From an archaeon (GTDB lineage Archaea > EX4484-52 > B79-G9): a DNA stretch of 14,613 nt. The position numbers and the translations under genes were made by a program. Of this stretch, positions 1 to 5,733 are shown one piece after another (the first letter of the stretch is position 1; the number at the start of each line of letters is the position of its first letter). Under the pieces are notes generated by a model. It did no database searches and was not told where the DNA came from. It worked only from the letters and a program-made list of their open reading frames with translations. The DNA lies in assembly GCA_030630425.1 (NCBI GenBank), contig DAOVNB010000007.1, positions 1-14,613 on the forward strand, read 5' to 3'.

Positions 1-129
1 AGAAACAAGCTTTTTTAATGCTCTTGTTACCTGTATAGACTCAAGTTTTGAATGGTCTTTTATTCTTGAATATATGGTAACACCTGTTTCAAGAAGCACA
101 AGAACCTTTATTTCATTTGAGTTGAGCAT
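1..129 (-). CDS. Probable winged-helix DNA-binding protein, N-terminal fragment
   Basis: The minus strand encodes 43 codons from an ATG at 129 and runs off the left edge of the window. The fragment reads like the first helices of a winged-helix regulator: a hydrophobic helix (KVLVLLETG), a short polar stretch, then a recognition-helix-like run ending TRALKKLVS, which matches the pattern 'hydrophobic helix, turn, S/T-R-x-L-x-x-L' of MarR/ArsR-like proteins. The start is supported by an AT-rich TATA-like element about 28 nt upstream (153-166), the leaderless geometry seen for most genes here. It lies 40 nt downstream of the secreted-protein gene on the same strand. Family, ligand and targets cannot be told from this fragment. 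Confidence 0.55.
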   Translation of the reverse strand, partial: MLNSNEIKVLVLLETGVTIYSRIKDHSKLESIQVTRALKKLVS

Positions 130-152
130 GTGTTATTGTTTGCATGGAAAGT

Positions 153-166
153 AATTTAAATATATA
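153..166 (-). promoter_or_regulatory. TATA-like element for the partial winged-helix gene
   Basis: An AT-rich stretch reading TATATATTTAAATTA on the minus strand is centred roughly 28-30 nt upstream of the ATG at 129. It sits between the stop codon of the upstream gene and this start, which suggests an independent, leaderless transcript. Assigned from sequence and spacing only. Confidence 0.45.
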
Positions 167-169
167 CAA

Positions 170-1459
170 TTATCTTAAAAACGCTCCTGCCATGATAATA
201 AATAATAATGAAATAACACCAAGACCCGGTGTTGATGAGAAAAAGCCACTGTCTTTTTTAGACACTATACGGATATTAATTTCATCATACCGGTTTGCGT
301 AATCGCTGTCAGGACCGATTGTGATAGAATAATCCCCTGTTTTCCCGCCAATTACATTTATAACAACAATTTTTTCAGCATACGCATCAATTGTCACTGT
401 TATATTGCGCCGTGTATCATACTTATGGCTCTCAAACCACATCCAGTTCTTTACCGCATCAAAGCTTCCGATATAAAGCGGCACTGATTTTTTTGTGGGT
501 GTGGGGTTTTTTATTTTAACATATATTTTTTCTGTTTTTCCAAGTTCAATTATCTGATTGTTGTCTGTATCAAAGCCAACAAATGGCTTATCCCCTGAAG
601 AAGAACATATACATTCAATACATGATGAGAAGCATTCTGCAGGTGGTGTACAACAATCACACAGGTCCGCCAGTTTCACATCAAAAGAGCCGTAGTTTGC
701 GGTGTAGTTGCTGTTGCCTGCAAGATCTGTGGCGTTTACATCAAAAACAGTATTTAAATTATATATACAGCTTGAAGGTGGAAATGCTATAGTGCATGTG
801 CCTCCTGCACCCAAAACAGTACAGTTGCCGTAAGTTGTATTTATTATTGTTTTGTTACACCCGCCTGAACCACCGGTATCTGTGCAGGTTACATCAAACG
901 AAATGCTTGTTGAAGGAACAACAGGCGGATATGTCACTATTGCCGTTGGTGGTGTTTCGTCTTTTGTTTTGCAGCAAAGGATGTTATTGTATGCTGAAAG
1001 ATTGCCAAGGTGAGAATTAGTATAATTATACATAGAAACAACGGCAGTTTCACTTGTAGCGCAGTTTCCTGTTGTATTGTAATAACAGTAAAAATCATCC
1101 CATAAACCCGGCGGATTACAGCAGACTTTGTTTGAATACCCTAAAGTATTATTCACTTCTGCATGCGCGTTTGTCGTGCTGAATAAAGAAAGAATATCCC
1201 CTTCACCTAAAGCACATCCGTTTGATGTGTTCACATAACAGTCTGAACTAAATATAGTTGCTGTGTTATCGCAACAAACACTCCAGTTGTAATTCAATGT
1301 CCCGCTTTCTGCCGCATGCGCATTGGTCCAGTTATATAAAGAGAATAATGTGCTTTCCGCACCTCCGCAATTTCCATATTTCAATTCACATGTTGCAGCA
1401 TCAGCAGAGGGTGCTAAAAGAAGCAAAACCATAATAAAAACAAGAAGTACTAGTTTCAT
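170..1459 (-). CDS. Secreted cysteine-repeat protein with C-terminal membrane anchor
   Basis: This 429-residue protein was not recognised as a named family. Residues 1-22 form a signal peptide (MKLVLLVFIMVLLLLAPSADAA). Residues 24-63, 74-114 and 125-163 are three tandem repeats with the pattern C, C, a central L/M-Y/F-x-x-T-N-A/S-H block, a tyrosine, and a closing CC. After these come an Ig-like segment starting near DETPPTAIV with a paired C-S-G-G-C element, a cysteine cluster (CDCCTPPAECFSSCIECIC), and a second beta-rich domain beginning near KPFVGFD. The tail STPGLG plus a hydrophobic segment and a final Arg resembles a PGF-CTERM-like sorting or anchor signal. N-x-S/T sequons are abundant (NWT, NTS, NNT, NYT and others), so it may be N-glycosylated. 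The reading frame stays open to 1783, but that extension overlaps the divergent gene; the ATG at 1459 is chosen because of the signal peptide and the TATA box 27 nt upstream. Role inferred: cell-surface protein. Confidence 0.8.
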   Translation of the reverse strand: MKLVLLVFIMVLLLLAPSADAATCELKYGNCGGAESTLFSLYNWTNAHAAESGTLNYNWSVCCDNTATIFSSDCYVNTSNGCALGEGDILSLFSTTNAHAEVNNTLGYSNKVCCNPPGLWDDFYCYYNTTGNCATSETAVVSMYNYTNSHLGNLSAYNNILCCKTKDETPPTAIVTYPPVVPSTSISFDVTCTDTGGSGGCNKTIINTTYGNCTVLGAGGTCTIAFPPSSCIYNLNTVFDVNATDLAGNSNYTANYGSFDVKLADLCDCCTPPAECFSSCIECICSSSGDKPFVGFDTDNNQIIELGKTEKIYVKIKNPTPTKKSVPLYIGSFDAVKNWMWFESHKYDTRRNITVTIDAYAEKIVVINVIGGKTGDYSITIGPDSDYANRYDEINIRIVSKKDSGFFSSTPGLGVISLLFIIMAGAFLR

Positions 1460-1481
1460 AAATAAATTATGTTTTAAGTAG

Positions 1482-1490
1482 TATATATAA
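1482..1490. promoter_or_regulatory. Shared bidirectional TATA element (TATATATAA)
   Basis: The sequence TATATATAA is near-palindromic and is the only TATA element between two divergent genes. Its centre is 27 nt from the minus-strand ATG at 1459, which gives a leaderless transcript. On the plus strand, 27 nt downstream is about 1513, leaving a leader of roughly 23 nt before the ATG at 1536. Confidence 0.55.
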
Positions 1491-1535
1491 TTTCTAATGG
1501 CAAGATTTAAGAAATGCGTAAAAGGAAAGAGTTCT

Positions 1536-2714
1536 ATGGAAAAATATGATTGTTTGATTGTAGGTGCAGGACCTTCCGGCTCAACTGCTGCAAAACATAT
1601 AGCAAAAAAAGGATATAAAGTGCTTGTTGTTGATTCTCGGGGAAAACCGGGGACCCCCCAGCAATGTTCCGGCCTTTTTTCAAGAAATATTTTGGATATT
1701 ATATCCCTTAAAAAAAACGAGATTCTTTGTGAAATCAAGGGTGCGCGAATATATTCTCCTTCAATGAAACTGTTTGAAATCAAGACAAAAAAGACTCAAG
1801 GCTATGTTGTTGACAGGACCATTTTTGATGCGCGGCTTTTAGATGAAGCAAAAAGTGCGGGGGCTAAAATTCGGACAAAAACAAGATTCTTAAAATACGA
1901 CAAAAATATAGCATATTTTTCAGGCGGATATAATGTTTCTGCCAAAATAATAATCGGTGCTGACGGACCTAATTCAGTTGTTGCTAAAAATTTCGGATTT
2001 CCTGAGCTTGAAAAAAAAATATCGGGAATAATTAAGCTCTACCCCGAGAAACCAAAAGAGGATGTTGTTGAATTGTATCTTAGCAGAAAAACTGCCCCTG
2101 GTTTTTTTGCGTGGAAAATTCCAAGAAAAAATGATGTTGAGTTCGGTATTGGCACGGACAAAAATACAAAGCAATATTTTGACCGATTTCTTTTGGCGCA
2201 TAATGTTAAAAAAAAGCCAAAGGCAACAACTGGCGGAATAATTCCATTGAAATGGCGAAAAGAGACCGTGAGAAGAAATTGCTTGCTTGTAGGCGATGCC
2301 GCCGGCCATACAAAGGCAACAACCGGAGGCGGGGTTGTACTGGGTATTAGGGCCGCCAAAATTGCGGCAGATGCTGTATGTGATGCACTTCAAAAAGACG
2401 ACATTGCGATTTTATCAACATATGAGACAAAATGGAAAAAAGAAATTGGCAGGGACTTGAAATACGCGCTATTGATTCGCAATTTTCTTAATTCCCTTAA
2501 TGATTCTGAAATCGACAAACTTGTGTCTATAAGCTCACAAAAAGTTGTTGTTGATTTTCTAAAAGAAAAGGGGGATATGGACTATCCAACAAAAATGATA
2601 TTCGCTGCAATCAAAAGGCCGAAGATATGGCTGCCGTATATGCGTTTAATTCCTGCAATCTTAAAAAATATTTTTTACTGTATACAACATATGGATCACA
2701 ATAAAAAAGCTTGA
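1536..2714 (+). CDS. Geranylgeranyl reductase family FAD-dependent oxidoreductase (paralogue 1)
   Basis: This 392-residue flavoprotein belongs to the geranylgeranyl reductase family, which saturates isoprenoid double bonds in archaeal lipids. Visible motifs are the N-terminal dinucleotide-binding GAGPSG (residues 10-15), the acidic residue ending the second strand (D33), a cysteine in the active-site region (PQQCSG, C44), and the FAD-binding GDAAGHTKATTGGG starting at G253. The length is typical. The frame is open from 1497, but ATG 1536 is preferred: it puts the Rossmann fold at the N-terminus, follows the purine-rich AAAGGAAAG, and lies downstream of the transcription start predicted by the TATA element at 1482-1490. 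It is convergent with uppS and 748 nt from the stop of a second paralogue. Its QCSG motif differs from the RCGEG of that paralogue, so substrates may differ. Specificity (membrane lipid, dolichol or quinone) is not shown by sequence. Confidence 0.87.
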   Translation: MEKYDCLIVGAGPSGSTAAKHIAKKGYKVLVVDSRGKPGTPQQCSGLFSRNILDIISLKKNEILCEIKGARIYSPSMKLFEIKTKKTQGYVVDRTIFDARLLDEAKSAGAKIRTKTRFLKYDKNIAYFSGGYNVSAKIIIGADGPNSVVAKNFGFPELEKKISGIIKLYPEKPKEDVVELYLSRKTAPGFFAWKIPRKNDVEFGIGTDKNTKQYFDRFLLAHNVKKKPKATTGGIIPLKWRKETVRRNCLLVGDAAGHTKATTGGGVVLGIRAAKIAADAVCDALQKDDIAILSTYETKWKKEIGRDLKYALLIRNFLNSLNDSEIDKLVSISSQKVVVDFLKEKGDMDYPTKMIFAAIKRPKIWLPYMRLIPAILKNIFYCIQHMDHNKKA

Positions 2715-2747
2715 AATCAACCAACTGCATCAAAATTTCATGATATT

Positions 2748-3437
2748 TTAGCTTCCGAATCTTCTCTGCCTTGATGCAAAATCATCAAGAGCGGCAAGAA
2801 AATCGTTTTTTGTAAGTTCAGGCCACATCTTGTCTATGAAATAATATTCGCTGTATGCCGCCTGCCATAATAAAAAACCGGAAATGCGTCTCTCTCCTGA
2901 AGTTCTTATGACCAGATCAGGATTTTTCATTCCCGAAGTATAGAGATATTTCTCGAATTTTTTTTCATCAAGTGTTTTTATGTCTTTTCCGGAAATCTTT
3001 TTTATTGCATCAAGAATTTCCTGCCTTCCGGAATATGCAATTGCAAAATTAAGCTCGTAATCTTTGTAATCTTTTGTCTCTTCAACAAGTTTTTTAATAG
3101 ATTTCTCAATATCCTGCGGAAGAAGATTCAATTTACCAAAAGCGTTCACTTTTATCTTATTTTTGTGTATTTTTTCGCGAAATTTTTTGTTTTTCAGTTC
3201 ATTTCTAAATACTTCCATTAAATAATCAAGCTCTTTTTTTGGCCGTGTTTTTAGATTTTCAAGTGAAAGAGCGTATAGCGTAACGGTTTTAATATTTTTT
3301 TCATGGCACCAGTCAAGAACGGTTTCTATCTTTTTTGCGCCGAACTCATGCCCTTTCCAAGGCATTTTCATAAGGCGCTTTGCAAAACGCCTGTTTCCGT
3401 CCATTATGATGCCAAGATGATTAAGATTTAATACCAT
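2748..3437 (-). CDS. uppS: Cis-prenyltransferase (undecaprenyl/polyprenyl diphosphate synthase)
   Basis: This 229-residue enzyme condenses isopentenyl diphosphate units in cis onto an allylic primer, giving the long polyprenyl diphosphate that becomes the dolichol-type carrier for protein glycosylation in archaea. Family motifs are clear: IIMDGNRRFAK with catalytic D13 and the following N-R-R, GHEFGAKK at 29-36, YALSLEN at 55-61 followed by RP, the FAIAYSGRQEI region, and the C-terminal RTSGERRIS...FLLWQ and SEYYF. One oddity is a Gly where most members have Asn or Asp after RIS. The open frame reaches 3482, but ATG 3437 is supported by the TATA box at 3462-3470, about 29 nt upstream, and by the position of the catalytic motif close to the N-terminus. 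The gene follows the geranylgeranyl reductase gene with a 25-nt gap but has its own promoter, overlapping the end of that gene. Confidence 0.95.
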   Translation of the reverse strand: MVLNLNHLGIIMDGNRRFAKRLMKMPWKGHEFGAKKIETVLDWCHEKNIKTVTLYALSLENLKTRPKKELDYLMEVFRNELKNKKFREKIHKNKIKVNAFGKLNLLPQDIEKSIKKLVEETKDYKDYELNFAIAYSGRQEILDAIKKISGKDIKTLDEKKFEKYLYTSGMKNPDLVIRTSGERRISGFLLWQAAYSEYYFIDKMWPELTKNDFLAALDDFASRQRRFGS

Positions 3438-3440
3438 AGG

Positions 3441-3454
3441 AATCAATATTGATT
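3441..3454. promoter_or_regulatory. Perfect 14-bp palindrome in the uppS promoter (candidate operator)
   Basis: AATCAATATTGATT is its own reverse complement. It lies exactly between the uppS TATA box (3462-3470) and the ATG (3437), where a bound dimeric repressor would block RNA polymerase in archaea. In AT-rich DNA one such palindrome in a window this size could occur by chance, so the position is the main support. Confidence 0.4.
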
Positions 3455-3461
3455 TTTTTGA

Positions 3462-3470
3462 TTTATATAA
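3462..3470 (-). promoter_or_regulatory. TATA box of uppS
   Basis: TTATATAAA on the minus strand is centred about 29 nt upstream of the uppS ATG at 3437. It overlaps the stop codon and last codons of the upstream geranylgeranyl reductase gene, so uppS can be transcribed independently of that operon. Confidence 0.6.
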
Positions 3471-4650
3471 GATGCCGGGCAAGCTTGAAAAGTTTGGGGT
3501 TTTTCATAAGTATTTTTATCAGTGTTTCCCCTTTTCCTACGGCAAAATCAAGAAGTGCTGTTCCGGATACCGCCCCTGCAAGAATATTCATATCTTCATC
3601 AGTGAGTTTTTCAACAAGTTTCCGGTATTTTTCTATTTTTTCGAGATCTTTTCCACGGGTTTTCCACCAAAGGCTGTTGTACTCCTGAAGTGTTTTATCG
3701 CTTGTATCTCCAGAATTAATTGCCTTTAATGCAACTTGTGCTGCAAGCTCACCTGCAACTGTTGCCTCGTCTATCCCTCCGCCATGCAGCGGATTTACCT
3801 GATGTGCTGCATCACCCACAACCATAAAATTATCAAGAGTCATTTTTTTCAACAACCCGCCAACAGGGATACCGCCGGAATTGACTTCAATAATTGAGCC
3901 TTTTTTAATTCCCGGTTGTGTTTCAATCCATTCATCCAAATACTCTTTTGCTGTTTTTTTGCGATTCCCTGCAATTCCTATACCTACATTTGCTACTGTT
4001 TTTCCTTTAGGAAATATCCAGATGTATCCTCTTGGAACAATAGAATTTCCAAAATAAAGACAAATTCTGTGCGAATTTTCAAGTTCAATTCCTGCCATTT
4101 CATACTGAAACCCGGAATCTATGTCTTTAGCACGATTTTTTGTATTGAGCCCTGCCATTCTTGCAATTTTGGATTCCACTCCATCTGCGGCAATCACTAT
4201 TTTTGATTTGATTTCAAATGTTTTGCCGTCAATTTTTGCTTTAACACCGATTATTTTTCCGTTTTTCTTCAAAACATTTATCACTGCTGCTTTTGCGATT
4301 ATTTTTGCGCCCGCTTCTGCGGCTTTATAACAGAGCGCCTTGTCAAACATTTTTCTCTCAAGAATGCATCCTTTATCATTAGGAAATGCCGCCATAATCT
4401 CTTTGCCGTTTGGGGCCACAAGACAGGCACTATCAACCATATTTGTCACAAACCCGTCATCTCCTTTAAAACCAATATGATTTACAAAAGACAGCCCAAG
4501 ACCCTCGCCGCATCTTTTAGGCGCCCCTATTTCCTGCCTTTTTTCTAAAAGAAGAACGCTAAGCCCGCCTTCGGCGCATTTTCGGGCAGCTGCAGCGCCT
4601 CCAGGGCCTGCACCTGCAATTACAACATCATAATTGTTTTTAAAAATCAT
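3463..4650 (-). CDS. Digeranylgeranylglycerophospholipid/geranylgeranyl reductase family protein (paralogue 2)
   Basis: This 395-residue FAD enzyme is the more canonical of the two geranylgeranyl reductases here. It shows GAGPGG at 13-18, E36 at the end of the second strand, the active-site motif PKRCGEG with C47, and the FAD motif GDAAHQVNPLHGGG with D280. Archaeal members reduce the geranylgeranyl chains of ether lipids, and some reduce dolichol phosphate. ATG 4650 is taken as the start; an in-frame TTG two codons earlier is the alternative. The gene begins 10 nt after the stop of a 2x[4Fe-4S] ferredoxin gene. In Methanosarcina acetivorans an adjacent ferredoxin is needed for full chain reduction by its reductase, so the ferredoxin here is a likely electron donor. 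The exact substrate cannot be set from sequence. Confidence 0.9.
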   Translation of the reverse strand: MIFKNNYDVVIAGAGPGGAAAARKCAEGGLSVLLLEKRQEIGAPKRCGEGLGLSFVNHIGFKGDDGFVTNMVDSACLVAPNGKEIMAAFPNDKGCILERKMFDKALCYKAAEAGAKIIAKAAVINVLKKNGKIIGVKAKIDGKTFEIKSKIVIAADGVESKIARMAGLNTKNRAKDIDSGFQYEMAGIELENSHRICLYFGNSIVPRGYIWIFPKGKTVANVGIGIAGNRKKTAKEYLDEWIETQPGIKKGSIIEVNSGGIPVGGLLKKMTLDNFMVVGDAAHQVNPLHGGGIDEATVAGELAAQVALKAINSGDTSDKTLQEYNSLWWKTRGKDLEKIEKYRKLVEKLTDEDMNILAGAVSGTALLDFAVGKGETLIKILMKNPKLFKLARHLI

Positions 4651-4660
4651 AAGCAACCCA

Positions 4661-4846
4661 TCAATCTTCTTTTTTTATAGAAAACGCACCCACAGGGCAA
4701 AAATCAACACATACACCGCATGATGTGCATTTTTTTGCATCAACTGTGATTCCTTTTGCCTCATCAAGCAAAATGCAGTCAACAGGGCATACAGAAACGC
4801 ACCCGCCGCATCTTAAGCATTTTTCGTTATCAACTTTTGAAACCAT
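4661..4846 (-). CDS. Small 2x[4Fe-4S] ferredoxin
   Basis: This 61-residue ferredoxin has two classical cluster motifs, C10-x2-C13-x2-C16-x3-C20-P and C40-x2-C43-x2-C46-x3-C50-P, in the usual pseudo-twofold arrangement, with an extra cysteine at 24. It is a soluble low-potential electron carrier. The open frame extends to 4879, but ATG 4846 is clearly right: a strong Shine-Dalgarno sequence, AAGGTGATT, lies just upstream at 4851-4859 and overlaps the stop codon of the Nif3-like gene. That makes it the second gene of a translationally close-packed operon and places it directly before the geranylgeranyl reductase, which it probably supplies with electrons (inference from adjacency and from the methanosarcinal precedent). 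Confidence 0.95.
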   Translation of the reverse strand: MVSKVDNEKCLRCGGCVSVCPVDCILLDEAKGITVDAKKCTSCGVCVDFCPVGAFSIKKED

Positions 4847-4850
4847 TAAA

Positions 4851-4859
4851 ATCACCTTA
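4851..4859 (-). promoter_or_regulatory. Shine-Dalgarno site of the ferredoxin gene
   Basis: AAGGTGATT on the minus strand matches the archaeal anti-Shine-Dalgarno complement GGTGAT and lies four bases before the ATG at 4846. It overlaps the upstream stop codon. It decides the ferredoxin start and shows that internal operon genes use leadered initiation, unlike the leaderless first genes. Confidence 0.75.
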
Positions 4860-5606
4860 AAGCCCGCTCGGCACATCAATAAACAGGGTATTTAATTCGT
4901 TAAACTCATTTTTAAGCTTTTCGCCAACAGATTTTATTCCAAAAACCTCTGTTGCGTAATGCCCGGCATAAATTACATTTAGTTTAAGCTCTCTTGCGGC
5001 ATAAAATTCACTGTGTTTTGGGTTTCCTGTGATAAGTGTGTCAATATTTTCGTTTTTCATCTGATGTATTGCATCCGCTCCGCTCCCGGATACAATTGCT
5101 ATTTGTTTTGCGGTTTTTGGCCCGAATTCATGCAATGTTATAATAGGCCCTATTTTTTGGGTTATTTTTGTTTTAAGTGTGCTTAAATCCGTATCAAGGA
5201 CGCCTGCAATTCCGTAAAAGTGCTCATCCATCTTGAAAAAAGGTTTTTGGTTTTTTAAGCCTACAATATCTGCCATAATCTTTGAGTTTCCAATATCTTT
5301 ATGAACATCAAGAGGGTGGTGTGAAACGAAAAGAGAAATGCTGTTTTTTTCAAGAAATTCCTTTCTTTTTTTTGCAACTTCTGTTGGCTCTTCATCTTTT
5401 GAAAAAAGCCCGTGGTGTGTGATTACAAGATTGCAGTTTTCTTTTTTTGCTTTTTCAAGAACATCCATGCACGGATCGACTGCAAGCGCTATTTTTTTTA
5501 CTTCTTTTTCTCCCGAAACAACAAGGCCGTTTATGAAATGATCTTCAATATTTTTTGTGTCAAGATAACTGTCAAGAAAAGCGACAATGTCTTTAAGTGC
5601 TGCCAT
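4857..5606 (-). CDS. Nif3/DUF34 family metal-binding protein
   Basis: This 249-residue protein belongs to the Nif3-like (NGG1p-interacting factor 3, DUF34) family, a two-domain fold with a dinuclear metal site. Visible signatures are VITHHGLF (H64, H65), VSHHPLDVHKDIGN (D100 is the likely metal ligand), TGNPKHSE (H198) and AGHYATE (H216, E220). It has the short form of the family, without the inserted central domain found in longer bacterial members. Databases often label the family GTP cyclohydrolase 1 type 2, but its general role is unsettled and a metal-handling role has been proposed. The open frame begins at 5657; ATG 5606 is chosen because the family N-terminus starts there and a TATA box lies 28 nt upstream. 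It is the first gene of the operon with ferredoxin and geranylgeranyl reductase. Iron or cluster supply to that module is only a guess. Confidence 0.9.
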   Translation of the reverse strand: MAALKDIVAFLDSYLDTKNIEDHFINGLVVSGEKEVKKIALAVDPCMDVLEKAKKENCNLVITHHGLFSKDEEPTEVAKKRKEFLEKNSISLFVSHHPLDVHKDIGNSKIMADIVGLKNQKPFFKMDEHFYGIAGVLDTDLSTLKTKITQKIGPIITLHEFGPKTAKQIAIVSGSGADAIHQMKNENIDTLITGNPKHSEFYAARELKLNVIYAGHYATEVFGIKSVGEKLKNEFNELNTLFIDVPSGL

Positions 5607-5629
5607 ATAGCTTTTTTGTTTTTTTGATA

Positions 5630-5638
5630 TTATATAAG
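5630..5638 (-). promoter_or_regulatory. TATA box of the Nif3-ferredoxin-reductase operon
   Basis: CTTATATAA on the minus strand is centred about 28 nt before the ATG at 5606, consistent with a leaderless first gene. It is divergent from the promoter at 5692-5699, about 60 bp away. Confidence 0.6.
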
Positions 5639-5691
5639 TGACTGCATAAAAACCCAATAAATATATGGATTGCGCTTAACCAAACAAAACA

Positions 5692-5699
5692 TTTATATG
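5692..5699 (+). promoter_or_regulatory. TATA box of the amidoligase-like gene
   Basis: TTTATATG is centred near 5695. A start about 27 nt downstream (around 5722) gives a leader of roughly 12 nt containing TAGGTGTAG, a partial Shine-Dalgarno match, before ATG 5734. This is one of the few genes here whose own promoter gives a short leader with a ribosome binding site. Confidence 0.5.
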
Positions 5700-5733
5700 T
5701 GTGGTAATACATTACTCATTTAGGTGTAGTTAA

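Noticed and set aside
1460..1783. N-terminal extension of the secreted-protein frame on the minus strand, adding 108 residues
   Set aside because: It overlaps the start of the well-supported divergent flavoprotein gene, would bury the signal peptide, and ignores the TATA box at 1482-1490.
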